From: Jacaranda mimosifolia
Taxonomy: Eukaryota; Streptophyta; Magnoliopsida; Lamiales; Bignoniaceae
DNA length: 64,000 nucleotides
Direction: 5' to 3'
Assembly: GCA_018894105.1 (NCBI GenBank)
Contig: CM032122.1
Location: forward strand, 40,674,523-40,738,522
The notes beneath the pieces are model-generated. The model was given only the letters and a program-made list of their open reading frames with translations, made no database searches and had not been told where the DNA came from. This document shows positions 12,720 to 25,490 of this stretch, piece after piece. The translations under genes and the position numbers were made by a program. Position 1 is the first letter of the stretch. Every line of letters begins with the position of its first letter.

Positions 12720-14250
12720 ACCATTTTAGATAGAGTGTACTAAAAACTTGAATGTTTTGTACTAAAGATGCTTCTAAAATGTACTTCAGAAACACATAAT
12801 GTATACTACACTTTCAGTTATTCTATACTTCAGGCTTGAATGTTTTATACTAAAGTTGCTTCTAAAATGTACTGCAGATACACAAATTATATACTAGAGT
12901 TCCATTTAATGTATACTGCAGACTTAAAGGTTTTATACTTCAGTTGCTTCTAAAATGTATTGCAGATGCAAAGATTATATACTACATTTTCAGTTAATGT
13001 ATAATGCAGGATTGAATGTTTATGTACTAAAGGTGCTTCTAAAATGTACTGCAGCTCTACAGATTATATACTACACTTATACATAAAGTGTACTGCCAGT
13101 TTGAATGTTTTATATTACATTTGCTTCTAAATGTACTGCAACTATAGAGATTATATACTACACTTTTGCCTAAAGTATACTGCAGATGCTCCTAAAATAT
13201 ACTCCAGCTATACAGATTATATACTACCCTTTTGTCTATTGTGTACTGCAAGTTTGAATGTTTTATACTACATTTGCTTCTAAAATGTGCTGCAGCTCTA
13301 AAGATTATATACTACAATTATGTCTAAAGTGTACTGACAGTTTGAATATTTTATACTACACTTGCTTCTAAAATGTACTGCACCTACAAAGATTATATAC
13401 TACACCTTTGCCTAAAGTGAACTGCAGATGCTCCTAAAATGTACTGCATCTATATAGATTATATATTACCCTTTTGCTAATGTGTACTGCAAGTTTGAAT
13501 ATTTTATACTACGTTTGCTTCTAAAATGTACTGCAGCTGCACAGATTATATACTACACTTATGCATAAAGTGTACTGCAGGTTTCAATATTTTATACTAC
13601 ATTTGCTTCTAAAATGTGTTGCACCTATACAGATTATATACTACACTTTTGCCTAATGTGTATTGTAGATGCTCCTAAAATGTACTGCAGCTATGCAGAT
13701 TATATACTTCCATTTTGCCTAAAGTGTACTGCAACCTTGAATGCTTTATACTACTTTGTTTCTAAAATGTACTACAGCTACACAAATTATATACTACATT
13801 TATGCCTAAAGTGTACTGCAAGTTTGAATGTTTTATACTATATTTGCTTTTAAAATGCGCTGCAGCTACACAAATTATATACTACAATTTTGCCTAATGT
13901 GTACTGCAGATGCTCCTAAAATGTATTGCACCTACACAGTATTTACTACACTTTTACCTAATGTGTACTCCATGCTTGAATGTTTATACTACATTTGCTT
14001 CTAAAATGTACTGCACCTACACAGATTATATACTATACTTTTGTCTAATGTGTACTACAGATGCTCCTAAAATCTGCAGCTATACAAATTATGTACTATA
14101 CTACCCTTTTGCCTAATGTGTACTGTAAGTTTGAATGTTTTATACTACATTTGCTTCTAAAATGTACTGCGGTTACCCAGATTGTATACTACACTTTTGC
14201 TAATGTGTACTGCATGCTTGGATGTTCTGTGCTACAAATAACACACTACC
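12720..14250 (-). repeat. Tandem repeat in the first intron of the Ulp1-like gene, about 107-bp units
   Basis: Roughly 14 degenerate units with 'tgcttctaaaatgtactgca', 'cagattatatactacactt' and 'tgaatgttttatactaca'. GTACTGCA is the dominant core. The array lies between the short first exon (14523) and the DUF1985 block (12640). MULE B carries the same array at 35900-37510. Confidence 0.85.
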
Positions 14251-14814
14251 ACTTTCAGATAGTTTTATCGTATAATTTCACCATATAATTTCAGTTAAAA
14301 AGAAGTATAAACCCCTAAAAGGTGAAGTGCAACTTTCATGTCCTTCAAGTACAAATCAAAAACTTCCCATCTGACAACAGAAATCATATATATATATCAA
14401 AGGGATTCAAGTGTTTAACGCTAAAAAGGGAATAAAAACCCTAAATCTGAGAAAATAGACAAGAAATGAGTGTAACACTGAAAAATCACGGACGTTTGAA
14501 ATTGCAAATGCAGAAAACAAACCTTTGTTTCTTTTGATCACTTTTTTTTGTACTTTGCTTCTTGTTGCAGCTGTTTTTCCTTCCATTGTCGCAGAAAAAT
14601 GGTAGAAATTTTGGTGCCTTTTTTTGTTTTTTTCACTTCTTCTTCTTCTTTTCACGTCAATGGCAGAGAAAAGGTTTCACGCCCTTTTCTTTTGGCGCTT
14701 AGAGAAGTTGATTTCAGGCAAAAAAAAAAAAAAAAGGAAAGCGTTCTTCTTCAAGAGAGAAAGCATTTCCCAGGTATTTTTGTTGTTTTTTTCAGCTCAA
14801 GGGTATATAGGTCT

Positions 14815-14939
14815 TTCTAAAAGATATGGGGAGTGATTCCTAAATTTTGTGAAAAAGTGGAAAGTTTAGTATGTGAAAATTCAAATAGGAACTGAACACT
14901 AAATTAAAAATAGGATTATGAATTTTTTTTAATTAACTG
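14815..14939 (-). repeat. Right terminal inverted repeat of MULE A
   Basis: Reverse complement of the left end over the 'aatcactcccc', 'cacaaaatttagg' and 'agtgttcag' blocks. The inner edge is approximate. Confidence 0.8.
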
Positions 14940-14948
14940 TTAATTTAA

Positions 14949-15213
14949 AATTAACACAAGAAATCTCAAAATCACACTGTAGTCTGCAATCACCCTCAGT
15001 CAGTCAGTCCAAATAGCAGGGGCCGAATTGGTTTTATGGGCAAAGTGCAGGGACCAGTAATATAATTTCTCCCTTGTATGTAAATTTGCAAACAATAAGT
15101 TCCGGTTTAATAATTTCGAATTGGTAGCTTTGCTTTGCACCCATTCAGTCAGATCGCGACCCATAATCTGATTTGAAGTTGAAGGAAAAAGCAAAGAAGA
15201 AGAGCTGGAGCCG
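14949..15213. promoter_or_regulatory. 5' flank of the apyrase gene
   Basis: This 265-bp stretch is all that separates MULE A from the open apyrase frame. I see no clear TATA box or coding exon. The promoter or a 5' non-coding exon may lie here or have been displaced by the MULE. Confidence 0.3.
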
Positions 15214-18200
15214 GTGCAGGACACTCAGTCATTGAAGCCCGGCGGAGGAAACGGCCAGATTCGGTATCGATCTCCATCTGCTGCCGAACTTTTAGATGCA
15301 CAGCAGCAAGTTCAGATGGAGAAGACTCTGAAGCGGAACAGGCAGGAGTCCTTGTCTGACAAGATCCAGAGATGGCGTGGTGCCATACTATTGGTTTTGG
15401 TCCCATTCCTGCTCATCTCCTTTGTGGTGTTTCTTATGCCGGCGAGGTCCCCCTCGGATTCCATCTCTCGCAAGTTCTCACCCAACTTCATGTCTAGGCG
15501 CTATGCGGTCATCTTCGATGCCGGCAGCTCTGGCAGTAGGGTCCACGTCTTCTGCTTCAACCAGCAGCTCGATCTTGTTCCCATGGGCCAAGATCTTGAG
15601 CTTTTTATTCAGGTAACCCCGATGCGTCATCTATTATATCTGCCTGTATGTATTCCATTTGCGTTTTACTCAGATCCATTTTTGCATTTAATTTCATGAT
15701 TCACCCCGGAATTCAAGGTATAATTTTATTCGGGCTATGTTTGGATTGATTGTGGAATTAGTGATTGCATTCTTTTCAAATCCACGTAATAGTAATGCTC
15801 CAATCCCGAGTTACACCGTCTATTTTCAAATTAAGTGATGGATAAATTTCACTCAATTTCTAACCAGGGCCGCAATATCAATGTATCAAGCCTCATATAT
15901 ATTGATGAATTTAGAACTTAAATGAAAATTTTCAGATCCCATTTCTTTTTTGTTGTCTCTCACCGTCTCCGTTGTTGCCCCGTTTCCACTCTCTTTTAAT
16001 CTATCTGTATATTCTTTTACGTGGCTAGATTGACTTTCGTCTTGTAGAGAAAACCAGGTCTGAGTGGGTATGCAAAGGACCCCGAGGCTGCGGCAAATTC
16101 ACTCTCATATCTTCTCGAACAAGCAGAAGCAGCTGTTCCCAAAGAGCTGCGGCACAACACACCAGTCAGAGTTGGGGTAGGGAATTTGACATTTTTGGCA
16201 AAATGATTTCTGTAAAACTTGTATTTGCTTGCCTTCTGTGCGATCTGAATTGCACTGCTGATGTTCACGCAGGCTACTGCTGGTCTAAGGCAATTGGAAG
16301 GCGATGCATCTGACAGGATTTTACAAGCAGTAAATACATGCTTCAACAATTTTTACACAGATAATTTTTTTTGATAATTCAGTGTAGTTACATCTCTAAA
16401 CTCTTGCAAGGTGAGGGAATTTTTGAAGAACAAAAGCTCCCTTAAGTCGAAGGCTGACTGGGTCACAGTTTTGGATGGAAACCAGGAAGGTGCTTATCAA
16501 TGGGTATGCTAATACATACTCCCTTATGTTCCTCTATGCATTGGTGATCTTTTAATCTAAAAGTTGTAAAATGCCCATTATTGGCTGAGTAAGGTTTGAG
16601 ACAATTTATATATGGGAAGCAAGCATAAAATTAGGTGCCTTTAGTAAAATTCTCAACTAGTTTCAGAATAAATCTGGACTTTTATAATAAGGATAGGATC
16701 CTCAGAAAATTTAATGGATGGTATTTTATATAATGGTGTTGTTAACTTTGACTGGATTCAGAAAATGGCAGGTATAGTTCAATTGGTGATATTTTATTTT
16801 TGTCATTGCTAGGGTATTCTTATTTGAAGTTTTTGCCGTGCATATTAATAGAGGAGAAGCAAAGGAAAAATGATGCTTCTGATGTCAATCAGATGCATAT
16901 CACTTTCCCTTTCAGAAAGGAGTTGAAATGTTGATATACAAAAATAATCTATGTGATGTCATGTGCCCAAATTCTTGAAAATGTTATACATGATAATTCA
17001 CAGAGAAAAAAGTGAATAACAACAGCTGTTTCTAACCATAAGACGTCCAAGAATGGTAAAAAACTTTGGAATACTGAGACTACTGGCTGATGGTTCCATT
17101 AACACTTTCTTTTGGTGATCTTACTGCAATCTCTTTTTAGCCTTCCTTCAAATTTAGAATTTGAACTGGCAGTAGTTATCATAAGTTCTGTTGGATGGTT
17201 TGCTTATTCAATTAGTTGTCCAAAATTAGAATGATTGTTACCTTTTCTTCTGGGAGTTTCTTCAGTAATTCTGGAGTCTCAAGTTAGGTGAAAGCAATTT
17301 GCTTATGAAGACTTCAGTTCACATGGACTTTTGTTCTTCAGAATGCTACTGAAAACTTTCTATAGGAGTGGTCTTCTATTATTTCTGTTTTATCTTAAAT
17401 TGTGTGAAATACTAAATATTTTCTCTATAGATTTAGTTGAGATTGGTTATTCTCTATGTACTTTTGGGATATGAATTTGAAATAAATAACTGTTCATCCA
17501 GCCATAATATCTGTATGGATGCAAGATTTTTGTGAGGTATATAGATATTTTAAATGATAAAATAAAATATTGAATATTGACAACTTTTTATGTACTTCTA
17601 AGATCTCACACATTGAATACCATAAGAACTCTTATCCTAAAATAAATGAAAATAGTTTCCATATCTATTACTGTGATGTCATCAGACTCATCACCAGTGT
17701 AGAAATCGTAGATGTTTCACTAATATGAAAATGATCCCATCAAAGAAAAAGGACTTCTAGTTCATCAAATCCTTAGTTAATTTTTAGATCTTAGCAGTTT
17801 TCCAATTCACAATCTATGTTTTGAAATGAAGAGAATACTATGATAAACTCCATAGCTCACCAGGAGTTAAAAATTCTCCATTCTTCTAAAAAACATGCTC
17901 ATTGGTTTCTTAGAAATACATGTAGTTAGCTGGTTTTTTCTCTACTATTTGAATTTTTTTTTTTTTTTCTGCCAAATACCTGGTCTTTAAAAGTCATTTT
18001 GGATGTTCTTCTGCATTCTGATTTTATGACCATAGTAAGGCATCCAGTCTATGAGTTAGATTGGACTAAATTAGATGTATATTGATTAACATCTTAGGAA
18101 TACTGGAGCAGTAAGCTTCATGTCCTAATTTTAAGAGAAAAAAAAAAAAAAAGGACTAATTACCTGTTTATATGGCCAAGAGACAAGAAAAGAAGACGAT

Positions 18201-21200
18201 ATACTTGATAAGTGCATCAATATATATGCAGTATTAAGAATTACCTGTGGGAGTGTTGATCGGAAAATCTGCAAGTCCTAGATTTACTTTCTTTGTGACA
18301 GAGATCATTAGAAATTCAGAATTGTAGTTGACTAGTTAACTGTATTCTTGCTTGCGATGAATTGATGTTGTGATATAGCATGGGCATCTTGCTGGTTTAA
18401 AGTAATAATTTAATGGGCAGGCAACGAGCTATCATATGAAGCAAACAGCATTCTGTGCACTTCTTAGATGAAATCCATTCTATCTATATAGAAATTAGAA
18501 TGATATCTGAATACTCCCAAGATAATTTTTGTTTTAATTATCTATCAGTCAATTTAAAACACCAAACTACCTAAAAACACCAAAAAGAGACCTTCATCTT
18601 GAAGTTATAAAATGTACAAAATTTTGTCTGAAAAGACATCCATGCCCTTAATGTATATTGTGAACCCTTAATATGTACTAGTGACTGACACGTGGTTGTG
18701 GAGAAATGCTATTAATTTTTAAGGGGATTTAGTTCTAGAAAGTTGAAATTTTTAAAGGGATGAAGTGCATTTCGCCCTAAAAAGGAATGATAAAGTTCAA
18801 TAGGTATACAAAAAAATATGTTCCTAACTTATGTCAGACATAGATCAAATATGCCTATCTAGGCCAAATCAAAACATTATAAAATTGAATATTTTAAGGG
18901 GGTGAAGTGCATGTCTCCCTAATCTATATCTGATAAGGCAACTCAACTGAAGAATGCTTTGTTTATCTTGAGTTGGTCTGATTAGACACGTACATATTGA
19001 ATACTTGCACATGTTGAAAAATCAGATTTGGAGCCAAGGTCATTGGAGTTTGCCGGGCTGATGATTGGTCCAAATAGCAAATGTTCTGCATTAGATGCAA
19101 TGAAGAAACTGTTTTGGAATAGAACTGCGGCACAAAAAGTTATCACATCCCCAGAAGCCATTGAGCAAAAATCTGGAATTAGTCTCAATATAATCCCACT
19201 CACTTAGGGACATCTATGTTTACTCCAACCTGACACAGAGTAGCAAAAATTGTCTATATAAATAGATATTTGTGATTGCCTTCTATAAGAGAATTGCACA
19301 CATGTACAGCAGATTCTATTCTTATTTAGTTTTCTTGTCTACTTTCCAGATTCAAGGTAGGAACTTATTAATATATTGCCGTATCTCTACAGGTAACCAT
19401 TAACTATCTATTGGGAAATTTAGGCAAAAGATACTCTAGTACTGTTGGAGTGGTTGATCTTGGGGGTGGTTCTGTACAAATGGCATATTCCATCTCAGAG
19501 TCAGATGCTGCAAAAGATCCAAAGTTATCAGGTGGAGAGGACTCATATGTACAGCCGATGTATCTCAAGGGAAGAAAATACAATCTCTATGTTCACAGGT
19601 ATCTTGTCCTTACTCGAGTGTTGTTCAGTTTTCTTGCGTGCTGTTTGTTGTGAATTTTTATATCTATTTGCTTGTTTATTGTTTGGCCTATCTTCTTAAA
19701 TGATGGTGCTTTTTAATTATCAATATCAGATTTCTTTTCTGCTAGTTATGATAAGAAACCCCATAAAATTATTGAATAATCTATATTCTGTTTTCTTTTT
19801 CATATTGTCAATGTTTTCTACTTGCAGTTACCTGCACTATGGTTTGCTGGCCGCTCGAGCTGAGATTTTGAAGGTTGATGAAGAATTTGGCAATCCCTGT
19901 GTATTAGCAGGCTATAATGGTGTGTACAGGTTTTCTTTGTTGGATGCTGCATTACTTCTCAAACCACTCTTGGTTTTACTTTGACCTTTCTTTTCCAGTA
20001 AAGTTCTACTTTCCTGACAAGTGATGCATGGCAAATGAGACGCTAAAGCAATGTAGTCATGCAACGAGCGATAGAAAATCCTAATCATAATAAGTGTTGT
20101 GAAGACCAAATCCTGCTAATTATTACCTCGAAGCAAGGATTTTCTACTTTATCATTAAAATAGAAACTCAGAATCAGCTGCTTGTGTCTATTGATGGAAA
20201 AGTATAAGGCAGTTTGGTCGCCTTTTGTTCAATTGTTGTATTCTTTTTCTAAATCTTTATATGAAAAGGGATCTTATTGATGAAGCTATCCGTTGCCTTT
20301 GAAACCTATGCTGTTTTTCCCCCAAACATGTGATTTCCACTTTCAAAACCAGCTGATCAATGTTTATAATCAGCGGAAACTGAAGTTGCTTAATCATGTG
20401 AATTGCTTGTGGACTGAATATGTTACATTTTCCAAATGCATGTGGCTGCTATGCTGTGAAGTATGAACTACTGTCTTTTTTTTTAAATTCTTGAACGCCT
20501 TGGCATAAGTAACAAATAATACTATTTGGAAGCTTTATGATGCCAAAGTTGAACAAAAAGAAATACAGTCTAAGGTATGAAGAGGGCATTTGCTAAGTGT
20601 ATTTAAAAGATCTTCTAAACTTTCTATACTTTTACTTTTACTCTGCTATGTTGCAAAACAAATGGAGTTTATAAGGTGCTCTAAAGAGCTTGTAAGCCCG
20701 AAAACCTCTCAGTCAAACTGTTACTCTGCTATGTTGCAAAACAAATGGAGAAGGGAGCACTTTTGTCTTTCTTTTATCTTCTTTTTTATTTTTTATTTTT
20801 TTGTTTTTTGTTTGTGTGTGTGTGTGGAGCAAATTGTACTCATATATATTTATTTTGTAGGTTCTTACAAATATGGCCAGGCAGTTTATAGAGCTTCAGC
20901 TTTGCAGTCTGGTTCCAGCCTCAGCAAATGTAGAGAAGCAACTATTAAGGCTCTGAAAGTCAATGAATCATGTACTCACATCAAATGTACATTTGGGGGC
21001 GTCTGGAATGGTGGGGGAGGGGATGGCCAAAAGAATTTATTTGTTGCTTCATTCTTTTTTGATAGAGCTGCTGAGGTAAATATTAGTTCTACATTTAAAT
21101 ACTTGAAAGTATTTGTAGAGTTCATCTTCTTGCCATGAAACCTTGTAACTTTGTTTTTGGATATATAGGCTGGTTTTGTTGATCCAAGCTTGGCTGTTGC

Positions 21201-21548
21201 AAAAGTTCATCCTGCCGATTTTGAGGATGCAGCTAAACGTGCTTGTGAAACTCGCCTTGAGGATGGCAGGTCTACATATCCTCGTGTGGAACCAGATAAC
21301 CTGCCTTACTTGTGCATGGACCTTGTTTATCAATTTACACTGCTTGTCGATGGGTTTGGTAAGTAACAGCGTCCATGTTTTGTTTAGCTTTGGTACTATC
21401 AAAACCATTGATTACTATGTTTTGTTCGACAGGCCTTGATCCCTGGCAAGAGATTACTTTGGTGAAAAAAGTTAAATATCAAAATTCTCTAGTTGAAGCT
21501 GCATGGCCATTGGGCAGTGCCATTGAGGTTGTGTCGTCACCGGTCTAA
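15214..21548 (+). CDS. Apyrase / NTPDase (GDA1-CD39 family), nine exons
   Basis: Apyrases hydrolyse nucleoside tri- and diphosphates, typically in the endomembrane lumen or apoplast in plants. Exons: to 15612, 16048-16176, 16273-16329, 16411-16503, 19393-19598, 19828-19919, 20861-21075, 21169-21358, 21433-21548. All introns are GT-AG and phases match. Apyrase conserved regions appear in order: '[14 protein letters not shown]', 'VRVGATAGLR', '[19 protein letters not shown]', '[14 protein letters not shown]', and the C-terminal '[11 protein letters not shown]'. An N-terminal hydrophobic anchor '[18 protein letters not shown]' precedes the catalytic domain. The first in-frame ATG is 15316 (464 residues). 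The frame is open upstream to 15172 but has no ATG, so the true start may be 15316 or in an upstream exon. No disabling change was seen. Intron 4 is about 2.9 kb. Confidence 0.92.
16504..19392 (+). other. Large intron 4 of the apyrase gene
   Basis: AT-rich, with no coding signal. A pair of similar about 40-bp segments ('agggatgaagtgcatttcgc' near 18760 and 'gggggtgaagtgcatgtctc' near 18898) may mark a small mobile insertion, but I cannot define its ends. Confidence 0.6.
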
Positions 21549-24070
21549 CTTAATTAGTATCTTATGGTTGGCATATGCTATTGTTGATTTGAGTGCTTGG
21601 TCTGCATGTTTTCAAGGGGTCACAAATATGGCATTTGCAATTGAACTTGGCTATGAAGTTGTAGAACAAAATCCTCCTAGTTTATCTTAATTGAAAAAAA
21701 TAAAGTTTCAAAAGCCAGCTTAGGAAATAGCATAACCAAAGATGATATTCAGTATTTACAAATTGTAGTCCCGATAAACAGAAATGAGCTTTGTCATTTT
21801 TTGACATGTTGAAAGTCATCAACCCCTCATTGGTACTGTGTATTTGCATCACATGACACATATTGAATGCCTGGATGCCTGATGGAATAGATCCTACATC
21901 TATTGTCCAATGTATGCAAGCCACTATTTTTGCCAAATGCAGCCGGGAACGTCCCGAGGTAGGAATTATTTGTTTCAAGAAAAGTGCGCTCGTTAAATTT
22001 ATGATACTACAAAATTAACTCTAAAATACTATTTTTAGGGGCAATAGTGTAAAGCAATACAAAGTTTTAACTTTTCCCTCTCTCATATAAGTCTCCATGC
22101 CAAGTGAGATCCGATTTTGATATGACTATAATATATAATATGTAGTGTTACATATATGTCAATGCAACCTTAATAATTGAAAATGTTTGTACTTTTTATA
22201 AAGGTTACATAGACATAATTTCAAGATTTGTCTTTTTGGGAGAAATATCATTTGTATTAGGAATATAAATCTATAGAGATGGATCCAAGATAATTTTGGG
22301 CTTCTACTAATCATTGCGCATAGACAAGATATTAAAGCGATTTAGTATGGAGAATTCAATAGAGGTTATCTCCCCATTAGATGTGGTCTTCATCTATGTA
22401 AGTTTATGGCCCCATAGATTGACAAAGAGAGAAGAAGAATGACTCTCATATCCCATGTGTCCACTACAAGAGAAAGTGAGCTCCATATTTATCAAGAAGA
22501 TAAGCATTCAATTGATTGTAGCAAAAATTTTAAGTTCACACATCTCGATAGAAGGTCCAACACGAACACCCTGGATGGCGCCCAGTTTGGGTGCCTTTTG
22601 CAGACACCTAGCATGGTCGCCTAGAGTAGGTATCCAATGTGGTTGCTTGAAGCGAGGGCCTACCCAACCATACTGCTGCTTGGCCGCCCTCGAGCCGATT
22701 GATAGCTCATCAAGGGTTGCACTCTTAATGTTGCCCCTTTTCTCCCTTTCATACGGACCTTATTTTAATTTTGATTAGAACTCCACTTCGATGCTATTCC
22801 CCGACTTCCCATCACTTACAATCAATACTTAAAATTTATCTAAGTCCCTCGACAACTACGACATAAAATTCATCTAAGTCTTTAGATGAATACTACACCA
22901 AATTTTGCTAATTACTAGTGAATTTCATTCCACTATTCAATTTTGCACACCCTAGAAGTAAGTAAATTAAGGTCAAGCTTTATTTTAATAAATTAAGTAA
23001 AGAAGATATCAAAAATAGAGCTTACAAGATATTTTCCATACGAAATCAAAATCTCCCTAGCTTAATGCTGCTACCCATCAAGACCAAACTTGGGCACAAG
23101 AAACCATTCATGAAAAATCTCAAAGTTGAAGAACTTTGGAGAGAAAAAATTTTGATGCACGAATTCCAGAAGAAAATGAATCGGCACACTTATTTCTTTT
23201 GGGAAAAAAAAACAAAAATCCTACTCCATTTTCATGCCGCATCAATAAATTAGGAATATGAGATAAAAACACAAAATAAAATAAACAATCCAAAATGAAT
23301 CAAATTCTAAGAATAAATTGTAAAAGTGATATCAAAATGGCCATTTGAACTCTTCTAAAAAACACAATATAAAAAAGTTCCAAAACAAAACTACTGCAAG
23401 AGCTAAGGCTCAAACAAGTTTAGTTAGGCCTTAAACTTGTGGTTCAAGTGTTGGGCTCAATAGTGTATCTCAAATTTATGCTGGACTCAAGTGTTTTTGA
23501 GTTGGAACGCAGAACGCTCAATTCAATTTTGTCAATATAGTATTTTGCGCGGTAGAGAGCACAAAAATCTTGAGCAAGAGTGCAATATGATATATTTAGA
23601 GTAGCTTTTGAACCACATATGCAACATACTTTATTGTTGTAAATGTTAAAATAGTACACAACGTATTGAAACAAAATAAGCTCAAATGTATAGGAGTATG
23701 AAATATTAGACATGTTAAGTATCATTAACATCATTTATCAACTACATTTTGAAAAACATTTAATATTTAACTTTCAATCATTTAAATCAATTAACACTTG
23801 AATAACATTGAAATCAAATTTTTGTAGCATCATGTATAATCTCATGCTTCCCGTACAATCTCCCATAAAATAATGTCATGCAATATGAAAGGCAGAAAGA
23901 AAATAACCAAACATATAAAAGGTGAATATTAATTCAGCCATGATATTATACTTAACCTTGTCCTAAAAAAATATAAAAAATTAAATTTTTTGATGAATCT
24001 AATAGTATGAAATATTAATTTAACTTGAAGAATTAATTATACATGTATTATTATTTTTGAATAATAATTC
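21549..24070. other. Intergenic DNA downstream of the apyrase gene
   Basis: No supported gene. The first few hundred bases should hold the apyrase 3' UTR. A GC-richer patch at 22555-22790 may be a retroelement remnant, but no TG/CA ends or protein motif could be assigned. Confidence 0.4.
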
Positions 24071-24078
24071 TATTTAAG

Positions 24079-24659
24079 TAGGGATGGATCCAGAATCGAA
24101 ATTGTGGTTGGGGGGGCGGGGGCAAAAATGAAAAAATTTAAATATAAATTTTATAATTTACGAATTTAAAGTACATGTTGTCATCGAAGTTGAGCACGAT
24201 GCTATTTTATATCATAATATTCATTAATGATCCAATCCATGTCAAAAAATTTAACAATATTTTTCTCAATATAAATAACTAAAGAAGTAGTTAAAAAAAT
24301 TCATATTTCATCTAATTTCTAAAATTTATTTTTGATAAATATATTCTTAAACAAATAAAACAAAAGTGTCCTAGTGGGCCTAAGCCAACCTAACTGTAAA
24401 TTATTTGATTGTAAATGTGGGCCTAAAACTTTGCTCTAAATTTTACAAAACTAAAATAGGTAAAGAATTAATAAAAGTTATTATTAAAATTTTAAATATA
24501 TGTAAACTAAAATTGTTACAAAAAAAAATATATATATATATATATAAATATTGGAAGATTATTAATAAAGTTTTATAATATATAGAAATATTAAAAAAGG
24601 TACACAAAATGTTGGGGGGTGGGGGGTGGGGGGTGATGGCCCCCCTGAATCCATCACTG
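24079..24659. mobile_element. hAT-type MITE, 581 bp
   Basis: The left end 'tagggatggatccag' and the reverse complement of the right end 'cagtgatggattcag' form the terminal inverted repeat. Internal poly-G blocks (about 24109-24121 and 24613-24633) lie near both ends. Flanking direct repeats are tatttaag (24071-24078) and tatttaaa (24660-24667), matching at 7 of 8, as expected for hAT insertion. Confidence 0.75.
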
Positions 24660-24667
24660 TATTTAAA

Positions 24668-25490
24668 TATTATAGCTATCCCTAATCATGTTAAATAGTC
24701 AGCTGACATGAAATAATTAATAAATATAAGATCAAGATAAATTAGATTGTCTCTTGAAAAATAAAAAATAGAGAAAAAAAAATGGTCTTAATTTTTGACA
24801 ATGAGGGTATGATGTAACTCACTAACCTTTTTGGGTATGTCTACAGTTAGGTATGCTTGTATTTACCTCATGTGAGATATCATTAGTGCAATAAGTTTTT
24901 TTTTTTTTTTTTCATTTTTATGCAATAAGTTACTGTTAATTGTACAACAAGTTGGTTTACATTTTTAGCACATTAAATGCTTGGTAAATATTTAAAAATA
25001 ATAATAAAAAGATATATATTTTTTTTAAAATGTTGTATTAGATAACATAACTTCATAATTTTGAATTATATATTTATAATATTAAAATAATAAATAATAT
25101 TTAAAATAATATAATTATATTTATTCATTAACTAAAATAAAAAATTTAATAATAAATATAAAATCTAAAACTATCATCCTAACAATATAATTTAATTTTA
25201 AATAAGCAATTTAATAATTTTAACCATTTTAAATAAGTTAAAAAATAATTATTTTGGATTAATAATAATACTATATAAAAATATAAATATATTCAAAATA
25301 ATTTGATTAAATAAAATAATAATAATAAATTAATTAATTAATTTATAATTTAAAAAAAGCCCCATTCATCTTCTTTTCCCCCACTCCCCCCCCCCCCCCC
25401 CCCACAAATCTCCCAAAGCCCCCTGTCCCCCCATTGCTCTCGCCAATATCCATTCCCCGCTAGCCAACAGTCGCCCGACCATGGGGGTGT
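24668..25490. other. Very AT-rich spacer with an 18-base C run
   Basis: Mostly A/T with TAATAA-type low complexity. An uninterrupted C run spans about 25386-25403 beside further C-rich sequence. No gene seen. Confidence 0.6.

Larger units (their letters stand above)
9648..14586 (-). pseudogene. DUF1985/Ulp1-like cysteine protease gene carried antisense in MULE A
   Basis: Read on the minus strand. A short first exon (14586-14523) starts 'MEGKTAATRSKVQKKV' and ends at a GT donor. A DUF1985-like block follows (12640-12311) with 'FIRLEAIHRKF' and 'TEFYMVLGLPHVG'; then 'LYAWGIAAYNFLLQDMRNHL' (about 12130-12030), an 'FYQWKDSKLPHNVEQAKNKL' exon (about 11880-11790), and an acidic coiled-coil linker (11700-11194). 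The Ulp1 N-lobe 'ELTDDIVDCYM' is at 10246-10040 and the Ulp1 C-terminal block 'GIVDCGVYVCLWAEC' at 9845-9648, keeping the nucleophile-type Cys. The segment that should carry the catalytic His (HW motif) and Asp is missing between the last two blocks. A TGA near 12650 and frame changes in the linker suggest it is decayed. Known Ulp1 proteases process SUMO; no activity is claimed here. Confidence 0.75.
2907..14939 (+). mobile_element. MULE A: 12-kb Mutator-like element with transposase and antisense Ulp1-like gene
   Basis: The left end (gcactttccaatttcatgttcag, then cccacttg and tagttttgtgaaaattttag) matches the reverse complement of the right end (agtgttcag, cctatttg, cacaaaatttagg, aatcactcccc), giving diverged inverted repeats of roughly 120 bp. 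Direct repeats ttaatataa (2898-2906) and ttaatttaa (14940-14948) flank it and match at 8 of 9 positions; 9-bp duplications are the Mutator signature. Inside are a mudrA pseudogene on + (3307-8650) and a DUF1985/Ulp1-like pseudogene on - (14586-9648). Combining MuDR-type and ULP-like genes recalls the ULP-carrying (Kaonashi-type) MULEs of Arabidopsis. Much of the rest is tandem GTACTTCA-type arrays. Confidence 0.88.

Noticed and set aside
13614..14288. Cys/Tyr-rich open frames
   Set aside because: Translation of the GTACTGCA tandem repeat.
14548..14836. Plus-strand frames rich in Phe/Ser near the right TIR
   Set aside because: Opposite the antisense first exon. The matching minus-strand start is conserved in MULE B, while these frames show no domain.
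22457..22480. CACTA-like TIR 'cactacaagagaaag'
   Set aside because: No paired end or subterminal repeats found nearby; could be chance.
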